Program-made: the position numbers and the translations under genes
From: Roseomonas sp. KE2513
GTDB lineage: Bacteria; Pseudomonadota; Alphaproteobacteria; Acetobacterales; Acetobacteraceae
Assembly (NCBI RefSeq): GCF_016107305.1
Contig: NZ_RCVR01000009.1
Coordinates: forward strand, 124,001 to 188,000
Length of the DNA stretch: 64,000 nt
Direction of reading: 5' to 3'
Notes under the pieces: generated by a model
Database searches by the model: none
Seen by the model: only the letters and a program-made list of their open reading frames with translations
Told to the model about the DNA's origin: nothing
Shown: piece after piece, positions 36,878 to 46,146 of the stretch
How the letters are laid out: every line of letters starts with the position of its first letter
Numbering within the stretch: position 1 is the first letter of the stretch

Positions 36878-38110
36878 TCAGCACCCTGTCTGGCGCGGCA
36901 CCCGCTCCACTTCCATCCCGAAGAGCGGCCGCAGCCCCGTCCCGAGCACGTTGCCCACGAAGGCTGCCGCCATCCAGGCCCAGCCGTGCAGGCTGCCCGA
37001 GGCGATGCCGGAGAAATAGGCGCCGATGTTGCAGCCATAGGCCAGGCGCGAGCCGTAGCCGAGCATGATCCCGCCCACCACCGCGGCGAGTGCGGAGCGG
37101 AGGGGAATGCGGAACTTCGGTGCGTAGCGCCCGGCCAGGGCAGCCGCCAGCAGCGCCCCTACGATAATGCCGAAATCCATCACCGAGGTGACGTCGGCCA
37201 GCACGCTGCCGTGCAGCGCCGCCGCCTGGGCCGGGCTCGACCAGAAGGGCCAGCTCGCCGCGTCGATGCCCAGGGCCATCGCGGCCTTGGAGCCCCAGAG
37301 CGCGAAGGCCGAGGTGATACCCCAGGGGCGCCCGGCGAGGGCGAGAGTCGCGAAGTTGAGCACCGCCAGCGCCACGGCGCCCGCCACCATCGGCCAGGGC
37401 CCGCGCAGCAGCCGCGGCAGGCCTGAACGAACCGCGGGCGTGCCCGGCACCAGCCGCCCGTGCCGCCGCCGCTCCACCACAACCGTAACGCCGGCAATGA
37501 GCGCGAAGAGCACGAGGTTCACGAGGATCGCCGGCCCGACGCCCCAGACGGTGATGACGGAGATCGGCGCCAGATGCGGCAGCGAGGCCCACCAGTGCAG
37601 ATGCGCCGCCCCGAAGGTGGAGCCGACGACGAAGGCGAGCAGCGTCAGTACCATCCGCACCGAGCCGCCGCCGGCCGTATAGAGCGTTCCCGAGGCGCAG
37701 CCGCCGCCGAGCTGCATACCGATGCCAAAGATGAAGGCGCCGAAGACGACGGAAACGCCGACAGGCGCCACCAGCCCCTGCACCGGCTGCCCAAGGAGGG
37801 TGCCCGAGGCAAGCACGGGGAAAAACAGCAGCACCGCGATCGCCAGCATCAGCATCTGCGCCCGCAGCCCCGCGCCGCGCCCATCCGCAATGAAGACCCG
37901 CCAGGCGGAGGTGAAGCCGAAGGAGGCGTGGTAGAGCACGAGCCCGAGCATCGCGCCCAGCAGGTAGAGCGCTGCCTGCCGGGGGCCGATCCCCTGCGCC
38001 AACAGCGCCGCACCGGCCAGTAGCAGCGCGCCCGCCCCCATGGCGGCGGTGGCCTGGACGCCCGGCGGGCGCGGCAGCGGCGGTGCCTCGACGAAGGTGG
38101 AAGCGGACAT
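36878..38110 (-). CDS. YeeE/YedE (TsuA-like) thiosulfate transporter family protein
   Basis: A 410-residue membrane protein with about twelve helices in two related halves. The signature cysteines of the thiosulfate pathway are in GMQLGGGCASGTLYTAGGGS and RLAYGCNIGAYFSGIASGSLHGW. These resemble the paired motifs in TsuA. A role in sulfur import for cysteine synthesis is known for the family. The protein ends in PRQTGC. No TusA-like gene is next to it. Confidence 0.9.
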   Translation of the reverse strand: MSASTFVEAPPLPRPPGVQATAAMGAGALLLAGAALLAQGIGPRQAALYLLGAMLGLVLYHASFGFTSAWRVFIADGRGAGLRAQMLMLAIAVLLFFPVLASGTLLGQPVQGLVAPVGVSVVFGAFIFGIGMQLGGGCASGTLYTAGGGSVRMVLTLLAFVVGSTFGAAHLHWWASLPHLAPISVITVWGVGPAILVNLVLFALIAGVTVVVERRRHGRLVPGTPAVRSGLPRLLRGPWPMVAGAVALAVLNFATLALAGRPWGITSAFALWGSKAAMALGIDAASWPFWSSPAQAAALHGSVLADVTSVMDFGIIVGALLAAALAGRYAPKFRIPLRSALAAVVGGIMLGYGSRLAYGCNIGAYFSGIASGSLHGWAWMAAAFVGNVLGTGLRPLFGMEVERVPRQTGC

Positions 38111-38401
38111 GGCGAAATCTCCCGGCGCGGCAACGGGAAGGGTGGCGCGCCCTGTTGAGGTAGATTTGGGAGAGAGCCTTCGTCATTTCACGGCACAAAA
38201 GGATGCATTCCCCGCATTCCACGGTTGCTCCTCGCCGAAGGTCGCCCTGAAGAACTGGCAGGGCTGCCCCGACCCCTCGTGCAGAGCATGGCCGTTGGTG
38301 TCGCGACAGTGCCGCGAACGGCTCCCGGCTCCGCGTTCCGCAAAACGAAACTGCGGCCACGGACCGGGCGTTCGGAACGGACCCGATCACGGAGGCCTCC
38401 G

Positions 38402-38914
38402 ATGCGCGCTACCCCCCGCCTTCTCGCAACTGCCCTGGCGCTCGGCCTCGTCCCCTTCGCCGCGACGGAAGCCCGGGCCCAGGCCGGCACCGCCGGCACG
38501 CCGCCCGCTGCGGTCACCCCCTCGGCGCGCGACGCGAATCCGGTGACGCCCACGCCGCAGGCCCCGGACATGCAGACCTATCTCAGCATGCTCGACCGCG
38601 GCATCGGGGACCTCCGCCAGGAGATCTCGCGCGCCGAGAGCGGCGGCGGCCGCTCCACCCAGCCCGGCGCCACCTCGCCCGAAATGATCCACCTCATGCA
38701 GAAGGTGCGGGAGAGCTGGCAGATCGCCCAGCGCGCGCCCCGCGGCTTCAACGGCAACGCCGAATATGACCAGACCATGCGCGACATGCGCTCCCGCTTC
38801 TCCGAACTCGGACCGCAGCACGTCGAGGCGCCGCAGGCCGTGGAGTCCGCACGCGGCGCGCTGCAATCGCTCGAGAAGCTGCGCCAGGCGGCGGCGGCCT
38901 CCGCGCCCTCCTAA
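38402..38914 (+). CDS. Small exported protein of unknown function
   Basis: A 170-residue protein with a signal peptide (MRATPRLLATALALGLVPFAATEARAQ). The mature part has a Pro/Ala/Thr-rich linker, then helical segments (DMQTYLSMLDRGIGDLRQEISRAE and EMIHLMQKVRESWQIAQRAP). The ATG follows GGAGG at good spacing. No known domain recognised. Its 3' end overlaps the convergent HAD gene by 4 bp. Confidence 0.72.
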   Translation: MRATPRLLATALALGLVPFAATEARAQAGTAGTPPAAVTPSARDANPVTPTPQAPDMQTYLSMLDRGIGDLRQEISRAESGGGRSTQPGATSPEMIHLMQKVRESWQIAQRAPRGFNGNAEYDQTMRDMRSRFSELGPQHVEAPQAVESARGALQSLEKLRQAAAASAPS

Positions 38915-39630
38915 AGCCCCAGGCGGGTCGCCAGGTCGCCGAAGTTCTCCGCCACCAAGTCCCAGTCCTGTGCGGGCGCGAGGTCCTTTGCCTGCCTCGG
39001 CCCATGCTCGGTCGGGCGCGGCACGAAGGCGGTGCGCAGCCCGCAACGCCGCGCTGCCGCCAGATCGTCGTTATGCGCGGCGACGAGACACACCTCCTCC
39101 GGCTGCATCGCCAGCACCTTCGCCGTGCGCAGATAGGCCTCCGGCGCCGGCTTGTAGGCCCGCACCACCTCTGCCCCGAGGATCGCGTCCCAGGGCAGGC
39201 CGGCGCGCTTGGCCATGTCGATCATGAGAACGATGTTGCCGTTGGAGAGCGGCGCGATGATGTAGCGGTCCCGCAGCCGGGCCAGCCCGGCCACCGAATC
39301 CGGCCAGGGGTCCAGCCGGTGCCAGGCAAGGTTCAGCGCGTCCAGCTCGGCCGGCTCCACCCGCGCGGGGTCGATGCCGAATTCGGGCAGCACCGCCTCA
39401 AGGTTCTCCCGGTGCAGGGTGTCGAGCCGCGTGAAGGGCCGGACGCCGCTCCGCACCGCCTCCATGGCCGGCTGGTAGCGTCGTCGCCAAGCGTCGGCAA
39501 AGGCGGCCGGATCAGCCGCGGCGCCGTGGCGCGCGAGGAAAGGCGCCGCCTCCCGCGCAACGCCGCTCCGCCAGTCCACCACCGTGCCGAACACGTCGAA
39601 AACAAGGGCGCGCACGCCGTCCAGGGCCAT
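38911..39630 (-). CDS. Haloacid dehalogenase type II (HAD superfamily)
   Basis: A 239-residue HAD protein. The nucleophile Asp is in ALVFDVFGTVVDWRSG. Motif II is PLSNGN, motif III is Lys in AYKPAPEAY, and the last acid pair is in VAAHNDDLAAARRCG. This arrangement and the length fit L-2-haloacid dehalogenases, which act by an ester at the Asp. Many members have other substrates. Confidence 0.9.
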   Translation of the reverse strand: MALDGVRALVFDVFGTVVDWRSGVAREAAPFLARHGAAADPAAFADAWRRRYQPAMEAVRSGVRPFTRLDTLHRENLEAVLPEFGIDPARVEPAELDALNLAWHRLDPWPDSVAGLARLRDRYIIAPLSNGNIVLMIDMAKRAGLPWDAILGAEVVRAYKPAPEAYLRTAKVLAMQPEEVCLVAAHNDDLAAARRCGLRTAFVPRPTEHGPRQAKDLAPAQDWDLVAENFGDLATRLGL

Positions 39631-39657
39631 GGGGTTCTCCAGGAGTTCAGGGTCAGA

Positions 39658-40656
39658 TTAGGCCCAGGGCCCGCGCCGGCCGCGCTGCCAGGGCCGCCCC
39701 GCGGGGCCCCGCGGCGGCGGACCACCCCAGGGACCGGACGTGGGACCGGTCCAGGCGCCTGGGCCCGCCGTACCGGGCGCCCGCAACGGCATCCCGCCCG
39801 CCATCTCCATCAGCGCCCGCACCCGGTTCTCCGTGCTCGGATGCGTGGAGAACAGGCTGTCCACCCCCGCGCCCGAGAGCGGGTTCACGATGAACAGCGA
39901 CGCCGTCGCCGGATTCGCCTCGGCGGATAGGTTGGGAATGGCGTGCCGCCCGGCCTCCAGCCGCTGAAGCGCATTCGCCAGTCCCCTCGGATGCCCGGCG
40001 ATCTCCGCCCCCAGCCGGTCCGCCTCGTACTCGCGCGCGCGGCTGACAGCCATCTGCACGATCATCGCGACCAGCGGCGCGACGATGATGGCCAGCAGCA
40101 CCCCGATCCCGCCAAGCGGGTTGTTCCGGTCCCGCCGCCCGAAAAGCCCGCCGAACTGCGCGACTATCCCGATCGCGCCCGCCAGGCTCGCCGCCACCGT
40201 CATGATCAGCGTGTCGCGGTTGCGGATATGCGCCAGCTCGTGCGCGATCACCCCCGCCACCTCCTCCTCCGGCATCATCGAGAGCAGGCCCGCCGTCACC
40301 GCCACCGCCGCGCGCTCGGGTGAACGGCCGGTGGCAAAGGCGTTCGGCTGGTCCTCGTGGATGAGGTAGAGCGCCGGCATCGGCAACCCCGCCCGCGCCG
40401 CCAGCCCCGCGACGAGCTGATAGAGGCGAGGGTTGTCTCCTGGCCCGATCGGCTGCGCATCGTGCATGCGCAGCACCATGCGGTCCGAGTTCCACCAGGA
40501 AAAAACATTCATCCCTGCCCCCATCAGGAAGGCGATCACCATCCCCTGCTGGCCGCCCAGCAGGTACCCGACCCCCGCGAAAAGGGCGGTGAGGCCCGCC
40601 ATCAGCAAGGCGGTGCGCGCGAAACCGGACACGGGACCCTGTTCCTCCTCCCTCAT
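39658..40656 (-). CDS. htpX: Membrane zinc metalloprotease HtpX
   Basis: A 332-residue inner-membrane protease of the M48 family for quality control of membrane proteins. The zinc motif is [17 protein letters not shown] and the third ligand Glu lies in [15 protein letters not shown]. The N-terminal helices ([20 protein letters not shown] and [17 protein letters not shown]) and two more near 170-205 match the family. The C-terminal tail is long and Gly/Pro/Arg-rich. ATG at 40656 is preceded by AGGG; a GTG two codons earlier (40662) is possible. Only 20 bp separate it from the divergent SdhAF4-type gene. Confidence 0.95.
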   Translation of the reverse strand: MREEEQGPVSGFARTALLMAGLTALFAGVGYLLGGQQGMVIAFLMGAGMNVFSWWNSDRMVLRMHDAQPIGPGDNPRLYQLVAGLAARAGLPMPALYLIHEDQPNAFATGRSPERAAVAVTAGLLSMMPEEEVAGVIAHELAHIRNRDTLIMTVAASLAGAIGIVAQFGGLFGRRDRNNPLGGIGVLLAIIVAPLVAMIVQMAVSRAREYEADRLGAEIAGHPRGLANALQRLEAGRHAIPNLSAEANPATASLFIVNPLSGAGVDSLFSTHPSTENRVRALMEMAGGMPLRAPGTAGPGAWTGPTSGPWGGPPPRGPAGRPWQRGRRGPWA

Positions 40657-40676
40657 TCCCACCCTATCTGGGAAGC

Positions 40677-40832
40677 ATGACCGAGACAGACGATACCAAG
40701 ACCCCCGCTGCCCCGCCGGCGCCCCCCAAGCCCGCGACGCCTCCGCTGCCGCCCGAGATCGGCGGCCCCAAGGGACCGGAGCCGACGCGCTTCGGCGACT
40801 GGGAGCAGAAGGGCCGCGCCACGGATTTCTAG
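40677..40832 (+). CDS. DUF1674 / succinate dehydrogenase assembly factor 4-type small protein
   Basis: This 51-residue gene is easy to miss. It begins [17 protein letters not shown] and ends in the DUF1674 core [20 protein letters not shown], closing RATDF. The GPxGPEPTRxGDWExKGR-xxDF pattern is the hallmark of SdhAF4 homologs, which help flavinylated SdhA join SdhB. GGGAAG lies just before the ATG. No sdh gene is in the window. Confidence 0.85.
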   Translation: MTETDDTKTPAAPPAPPKPATPPLPPEIGGPKGPEPTRFGDWEQKGRATDF

Positions 40833-40900
40833 AGGCCCACGCACCAAACCATCGGCTCCCCCGGTGGTTCCTTCCCCCGGCCAGATAGGGCGGGGGAACG

Positions 40901-41971
40901 ATGCTGCGCTACCTTCCGCTCCTGCTGGTGCCGCTTTCACTCGGCATGCAAGCCCTGGGCGCCGGTCCCGTCTGGGTCTTCCTCACCGGGGCGGCGGCGG
41001 TCGCGGTGCTGGCGGACTGGGTCCGGCGCGGCACGGAGGGGCTGGCGGCCCATGCCGGCCCGGCCATCGGCGGGCTGCTGAACGTCAGCTTCGGCAGCGT
41101 GGCGGAACTCATCCTTGCCCTTTTCGTGCTCACCAGCGGTCAGGCGGCCGTGGTGCAGGCGCAGCTGACGGGCTCGATCCTCGCGACCACCCTGCTCGGC
41201 CTCGGCCTCGCCATGCTCGTCGGCGGCCTTGGCCGGGACCGCCAGTGCTTCAACCGCGCCAATGCCGGCCTGCTCTCCACCCTGCTGACCCTGCTGATGA
41301 TCGCGCTGCTCCTGCCCGCGGTCTTCGACCTGACGGAGCGTACGACGGTATCGCCCAGCGCCGCGCGCATCACGGACGAGGAGGTGAGCCTCGGCCTTGC
41401 GGCCGTGCTGCTCGCTCTCTACGCCGCCAATCTCGTCTACACCCTCGTTACCCACCGCGACGTCTTCTCCCGCGAGGAGGAGGCAGGTGAGGGCGGCGCA
41501 CAGTGGAGCGTGGCGCGCTCCCTCGCCGTCATGGTCGCGGGCACGGCCATCATCGCTTGGGAAGCGGAACTGGTCTCGGGCGCGCTGGAGGCCACGGCGC
41601 AAACCCTCGGCCTCTCCACCGTCTTTCTCGGCGTGATCCTGCTCGCCGTCGTTGGCACGGCGGCGGACCTCTTCGCGGCGGTGGTCTTCGCCCGCCAGGA
41701 CCGGATGAGCCTCGCTTTCAGCATCTGCATCGGCTCGGCCATCCAGGTCGCGCTCGTGCTCGCGCCGCTGCTCGTCATCATCTCCTGGTTTCTCGGCACG
41801 CCGATGACCCTTGTCTTCACCAGCCCGCTCGGCCTCTTCGCCATCGCTGGCGCCGCCTTCGTGGTGCGGGCCGTGGCTGCGGACGGGGAGTCGACCTGGT
41901 TCGAGGGGCTGGTCCTCGTCGGTGTCTACATCATGCTCGCGATCGGCTTCTTCTTCGTCGGGCCGGCCTGA
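40901..41971 (+). CDS. cax: Cax-like calcium/proton exchanger with altered ion-site motifs
   Basis: The product has 356 residues with about eleven membrane helices in two inverted halves around a short acidic loop ([10 protein letters not shown], about 190-199). The first repeat reads [21 protein letters not shown], with Ser66 where Asn is usual and Glu69 kept. The second reads [21 protein letters not shown], with Thr253 in place of Asn and Asp256-Leu257 in place of Glu-His. Overall layout is Cax ([17 protein letters not shown] is typical). Ion selectivity may be changed. It follows the SdhAF4-type gene by 68 bp. Confidence 0.85.
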   Translation: MLRYLPLLLVPLSLGMQALGAGPVWVFLTGAAAVAVLADWVRRGTEGLAAHAGPAIGGLLNVSFGSVAELILALFVLTSGQAAVVQAQLTGSILATTLLGLGLAMLVGGLGRDRQCFNRANAGLLSTLLTLLMIALLLPAVFDLTERTTVSPSAARITDEEVSLGLAAVLLALYAANLVYTLVTHRDVFSREEEAGEGGAQWSVARSLAVMVAGTAIIAWEAELVSGALEATAQTLGLSTVFLGVILLAVVGTAADLFAAVVFARQDRMSLAFSICIGSAIQVALVLAPLLVIISWFLGTPMTLVFTSPLGLFAIAGAAFVVRAVAADGESTWFEGLVLVGVYIMLAIGFFFVGPA

Positions 41972-42503
41972 CCGGGCCGCCTTCCCGCAGCGCGCGACCC
42001 ACATCGTTCCCGGTTGTGATCACGCGGAAGGCGAAGCGCATCGCTGGGTAAAACCAGACATCGGCGCACCGCTCCTCGAGGAAAGCTCAGCGTCCGAGGC
42101 AGTCATCTGGCGCCGACACCTGCTTAACCGAGAGCAGCCGTAAACCAGCTCCGCTCATGCTGGCCTGACAAGCGCGAGCGGATCAGTACAGTGCTTTGAA
42201 ACAAAGAAATCCGATTAGCCGCCAAACTTGCCCGCACAGCTGGGCGGGCATGACGGCACGACTGGACGCATAATCCACCTCCATAGCGGGATGAGGCAGC
42301 GGGTCAGGCTCTCTTTCAGATTGCGGGCGAGCTGGAGCACTTCGCCCAGAACTTCAGGTTACAAACAATCCATAAACCTCTACCGCCTAACCGCTTTGTT
42401 ACAAGCACCATGGAAAAGACTACTCCCATTGCCGTCTCATAACATGGATCCTCTTCTATAATTGGAGACGTTAAAGGCTTGATGGCCGCTGTATTGCGCG
42501 TCG
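41972..42503. other. Gene-free left border of the radical SAM insert
   Basis: About 530 bp, clearly richer in A and T than the flanks, especially 42350-42480. I found no small gene that I trust. A perfect TATAAT lies at 42457-42462. Confidence 0.5.
42457..42462 (+). promoter_or_regulatory. Consensus -10 box upstream of the radical SAM pair
   Basis: TATAAT lies 41 bp before the first radical SAM start and would place transcription start near 42470. No good -35 is at 17 bp (GTCTCA). TTGCCG is present but at 22 bp. The call rests on the -10 and its AT-rich setting. Confidence 0.45.
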
Positions 42504-43652
42504 TTGAACGGGATACAAATCTTGAGACAAATCAGGCTGGACCGTTGGCTTCGGCCACTCTTGGAACCCCATCCCAAACTGCTGGTGGCGGCGAAGCGCG
42601 TCGGTGCGGAAGGGGCTCGGATCAGGCACTCGATTGCCGAGCGCGCTCCGTCCACGATCCGTCCACGGCCGCGTCAGCTTACGATCGCCATTACGGCGCA
42701 TTGTAACCTGCGTTGCCGGGGCTGCCGCTACGGCCGGGATTTCATGCAGGACCAGCAACTGTCCCTTGAGACGGTGCAGCAGGTGCTCGATGACGCGGCC
42801 GAGGGCGGGGTCGAGCGGGTTCGCTTCTACGGTGGCGAGCCACTCCTCCATCGCGACCTGCCGAGCATGGTTCGACATGCCTGCGACCGAGGAATGCGCC
42901 CCTACATCACGACCAACGGCACGCATCTCGGCCGGAAGATCAAGCCGCTCTACGAGGCTGGCCTGCGGCTCGCCACGGTTGGTTTCTACGGGATCGGCGA
43001 CCGCTACGATGACTACACGGGGCGACGGGAGCACTTCCGGCGCCTCGATGAAAGTCTCGCAGCAGTTCGCGCTGCGTATGGAACAAGCTTTGAACTCCAG
43101 CTCAACTACGTTCTCATCCGGGAGACGTGCAACGTCGCCGACCTGGAATCAGCCTGGGCTTTCGCAACGAAGCACGACATGCACTTTCATGTCGACCTGG
43201 CTAACTACTCGGCACCATTCTTCGTTCAGGCCGCAGAAGCAGACCTTCAACTCAAGCCCGACGACCTCCCGCGCGTGCAGGAGGTCACGCGCGCGATGCT
43301 GGCGCTCAAGCGGGCCGAACCGGCGCGCTTCCTCCACTCCGTCGAGTTCCTCCGCTCCGTGCCGGACTGGCTCCTGAAGGGGCCAGGCATGAGGGTTCCC
43401 TGCGATGCTTACGAACTTCTCTGGATCGGAGCGGACGGAACACTGCAGCTCTGCGACGTGGCGCTCCCGCTTGGAAACGTAAACCGGCAGCGCCTGCGGG
43501 ATATCCTCTTCTCCCGGGAGCACAGGCAAGCTGCCCAGGACGGGTTCCAGCTGAATTGCCCAAACTGCACCTGCAAGGTCGAAACCCGCATCCAGAAGCA
43601 CGCAGCCTCCGTGCGTCGCTACTCGAAGCCGCTTGAGGGAGAGTGTGCGTAA
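42504..43652 (+). CDS. Radical SAM/SPASM-type protein, first of a tandem pair
   Basis: A 382-residue protein. The cluster motif CNLRCRGC (Cys67, 71, 74) gives the CX3CX2C that binds the SAM [4Fe-4S]. The GGE motif is in RFYGGEPLLHRD. The C-terminal part carries more cysteines (RVPCDAYELLWIGADG, QLCDVALPLGN and FQLNCPNCTC), as in SPASM or twitch domains with an auxiliary cluster. A helical extension of about 55 residues precedes the radical SAM barrel. The start is a TTG with no clear ribosome site, so the true start could be the TTG at 42522. The substrate is unknown. Confidence 0.85.
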   Translation: MNGIQILRQIRLDRWLRPLLEPHPKLLVAAKRVGAEGARIRHSIAERAPSTIRPRPRQLTIAITAHCNLRCRGCRYGRDFMQDQQLSLETVQQVLDDAAEGGVERVRFYGGEPLLHRDLPSMVRHACDRGMRPYITTNGTHLGRKIKPLYEAGLRLATVGFYGIGDRYDDYTGRREHFRRLDESLAAVRAAYGTSFELQLNYVLIRETCNVADLESAWAFATKHDMHFHVDLANYSAPFFVQAAEADLQLKPDDLPRVQEVTRAMLALKRAEPARFLHSVEFLRSVPDWLLKGPGMRVPCDAYELLWIGADGTLQLCDVALPLGNVNRQRLRDILFSREHRQAAQDGFQLNCPNCTCKVETRIQKHAASVRRYSKPLEGECA

Positions 43653-44831
43653 ATGCCGAGCGATTCGGGTGCAATCCCCCTGCCCAGCCACAACCTGCGG
43701 CGTGCGACTGACGGTGTGCGCGAGGTGCTGCGGTCTGCCGCCTCCTCTAAGCCAGGCCTGAAACGAGTGCTGCGCCAAGCCGAGCAGAACATCGAACTGG
43801 TCGAGCACACCATCGCACAGGTAATCCCCTCGGTTATCCAGCCTCGTCCTCGTCGGATCACGGTGGCCGTCACGGCTCATTGCAATCTTCGTTGCACAGG
43901 CTGCCGCTATGGTCGGGACTTCATGACCGGCGAGCAGCTCAGCCTCGCCGAGGTTCGCGGCGTACTTGACGACGCCAAGTGGGCAGGGGTCGAACTGGTC
44001 CGCCTTTACGGCGGGGAGCCGCTCCTGCATCGGGATCTGCCGGAGATGGTGCGGCACTCCGTCGGGCTCGGGCTGGCCACCTACGTGACGACGAACGGAA
44101 CGCTCCTGCGCCAGAAGATCGATGCCCTCTTCGAGGCAGGGCTCCGGAACATCACCATCGGCTTCTATGGCACAGGCGAGGCTTACGACACCTACGTGAA
44201 CCGCCGCGAGCGGTTCGCCAAGCTGGAGGAAGGCTTGGCCTATGCGCGGGCGAGGTATGGATCCGCGCTGTCGCTGCAGCTGAACTACCTTGTCATGCGC
44301 CCCACCTGCTCGGTCGAGGCGCTTGCGGATGCCTGGAAGTTCGCCGAGCGCTTCGACATGAGCTTCCATACGGACCTGATTCACTACTCGCTCCCGTACT
44401 TCACCGATCCCGAAGAAGGAGAGCTGCATTTCGATTCGGGTGATGAACCGAGGATCCGGGAAGTCGTCGATGCGCTGAGCCGGCTGAAGGAGAACCATCC
44501 GCACCGCGTCCGCGAGAGCCTCGCGAGCATCCGCTCCATTCCGGACTGGCTGCTGAAAGGCCCGGACATGCGCGTGCCCTGCGACGTGAAGAACCTCCTC
44601 TGGGTCGGAGCGGACGGGTCGGTTCAGCTCTGCTACGTCACGTTCAAGCTCGGTAACATCCGGCAGGGAGGGCTGCGGAGCATGCTCTTCGGAAGGGAAC
44701 ACCGGCAGGCTGCGCGGGACGCCTTTCAGCTCAACTGCCCGAATTGTCACTGCGAACGCGACGGGCGGATCCAGAAGCACCTTCAGAGCCGGATACGCTA
44801 CGGCGGCCTCACGCCGCATCCCCCGTCGTAG
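43653..44831 (+). CDS. Radical SAM/SPASM-type protein, second of a tandem pair
   Basis: A 392-residue paralog of the gene just before it, starting at the base after that stop. The motif is CNLRCTGC (Cys77, 81, 84). Long stretches match the first copy, for example GCRYGRDFM, YGGEPLLHRDLP, PDWLLKGP-MRVPCD and FQLNCPNC-C. Both copies keep all cysteines, so both should be active, perhaps on different positions of one substrate or as a dimer. The 3' end overlaps the convergent GT4 gene by 23 bp. Confidence 0.85.
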   Translation: MPSDSGAIPLPSHNLRRATDGVREVLRSAASSKPGLKRVLRQAEQNIELVEHTIAQVIPSVIQPRPRRITVAVTAHCNLRCTGCRYGRDFMTGEQLSLAEVRGVLDDAKWAGVELVRLYGGEPLLHRDLPEMVRHSVGLGLATYVTTNGTLLRQKIDALFEAGLRNITIGFYGTGEAYDTYVNRRERFAKLEEGLAYARARYGSALSLQLNYLVMRPTCSVEALADAWKFAERFDMSFHTDLIHYSLPYFTDPEEGELHFDSGDEPRIREVVDALSRLKENHPHRVRESLASIRSIPDWLLKGPDMRVPCDVKNLLWVGADGSVQLCYVTFKLGNIRQGGLRSMLFGREHRQAARDAFQLNCPNCHCERDGRIQKHLQSRIRYGGLTPHPPS

Positions 44832-45921
44832 CGGGGCGGGCACCAGCGTAGAGCGCTGAGTAGGCCGACCACTCCGCCTCGAAGGAGAAGCGCGCCGCCT
44901 GAGCGCACGCCGCAGCCCCGATGCCGGCCCGCATCTGAGGATCGCGAGCCAGGCGCTCAATCGCCCCGGCGATGGCGTCTGGCCGCAGCGGAGGCACCAC
45001 CAGGCCGGCTGCTCCGTAACCTACGATGTGCGGCATCCCGCCGACATCCGTGATGATCGGCGGGATACCGCAGGCCATGGCCTCGAGCAGTGCCAGGGGG
45101 GCGGCCTCGTGCGAGGAGCAGAGGACGAAAAGATCCAGGCTGCGCAGCAGGGCCGGAATGTCAGGGGTCTCCCGAACAAATCGCACATTGGGCAGATCTC
45201 GGGCCTGGCGCCGGATTTCTTCCTTGAGTGCGCCCTGTCCCACCAGCACGAAGGCGACCTCCGGGACCCGGTCACGAAGCAGCGACGCCGCCCGGATCAG
45301 GTCGGCATGCCTCTTGATAGGATCAAAGCGCGCCACGTGGCCCACGAGAACGCTCGCGTCACCCAGCCCTAAACTTCGACGCCAGTTTCCAGCGGGCCCA
45401 TGCGGGGAATAGCGGTCAAGTTCGACACCGTTCCAGATTGTCCGGCAAGTGCTGAGCCAGCCAGTGCCGATGAGGCGCTGCGATAACTCCTCCGAGACGG
45501 CAACTGTCGTTGCAGCGTGGGCCGCCAGTCGCGTCAGAGCACGTGCGCCTCGTGAATTATGGGTCGGCCAGGTATGGAACGTCGCGACGACTCGTGGCCT
45601 CCTCGGGATGCGGAGCGTGGAGGCGAGAACCGCATAGAAGAGGGCCGTGTCGTTGTGCGCGTGCACGACGTCGGCCGACATATCGCGTAGAAGGTGAGCG
45701 AGCCGGCCTGCAAACCGGAAGTCCAGCCCGTTTCCCCGCTTGAGGAAGCGTGCCGGTACATCGCCGGGCTCGAAGTCGACCTCGGATGACCGGAACGGGG
45801 TGTCGAACAGGACGAGTGCGTGACGCTGGCCTACGCGGTTTCCTTGTCTCGCCAGCCGCAGGGCCGCACGTTCCTTGCCGCCGATTTCCAGGCCACTCAG
45901 GAGGTGCACGACGTGGAGCAT
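44809..45921 (-). CDS. Family 4 glycosyltransferase
   Basis: A 370-residue GT-B enzyme. The N-terminal domain starts MLHVVHLLSGLEIGGKERAAL with the Gly-Gly loop, followed by DVVHAHNDTALFYAVL. The donor-site half has VGHVARFDPIKRHADLI and the E-x7-E motif appears in SSHEAAPLALLEAMACG. The start is uncertain; a GTG at 45966 would add 15 residues. It faces the two radical SAM genes with overlapping 3' ends. A joint role in glycan or glycopeptide formation is inferred from place only. Confidence 0.85.
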   Translation of the reverse strand: MLHVVHLLSGLEIGGKERAALRLARQGNRVGQRHALVLFDTPFRSSEVDFEPGDVPARFLKRGNGLDFRFAGRLAHLLRDMSADVVHAHNDTALFYAVLASTLRIPRRPRVVATFHTWPTHNSRGARALTRLAAHAATTVAVSEELSQRLIGTGWLSTCRTIWNGVELDRYSPHGPAGNWRRSLGLGDASVLVGHVARFDPIKRHADLIRAASLLRDRVPEVAFVLVGQGALKEEIRRQARDLPNVRFVRETPDIPALLRSLDLFVLCSSHEAAPLALLEAMACGIPPIITDVGGMPHIVGYGAAGLVVPPLRPDAIAGAIERLARDPQMRAGIGAAACAQAARFSFEAEWSAYSALYAGARPATTGDAA

Positions 45922-46146
45922 TGGACCGGATCTGTGAGGATCCGTCACGTTCGCAGATCCGGCCACAGGGCGGAAGCGGGCGGGCGAACTGGTCCGTAGA
46001 ATGTCGCCCGGTGGTCGAGTAAACCATCGGCGGCCCTGTTTGGGGCGGCTCTAGAGCAACGGGGGTGGCCCCCCGGCATGGGGTCGAAGCCACGCAGATG
46101 GGCTGCGGATTATGTCGGCTTCGGCAGTTCAGGTCCGTGAAACTCT

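Noticed and set aside
42228-42461. 77-codon frame upstream of the radical SAM pair as a RiPP precursor
   Set aside because: There is no ribosome binding site, no leader/core pattern and no repeated or Cys/Ser/Thr-rich core. The frame is likely chance.
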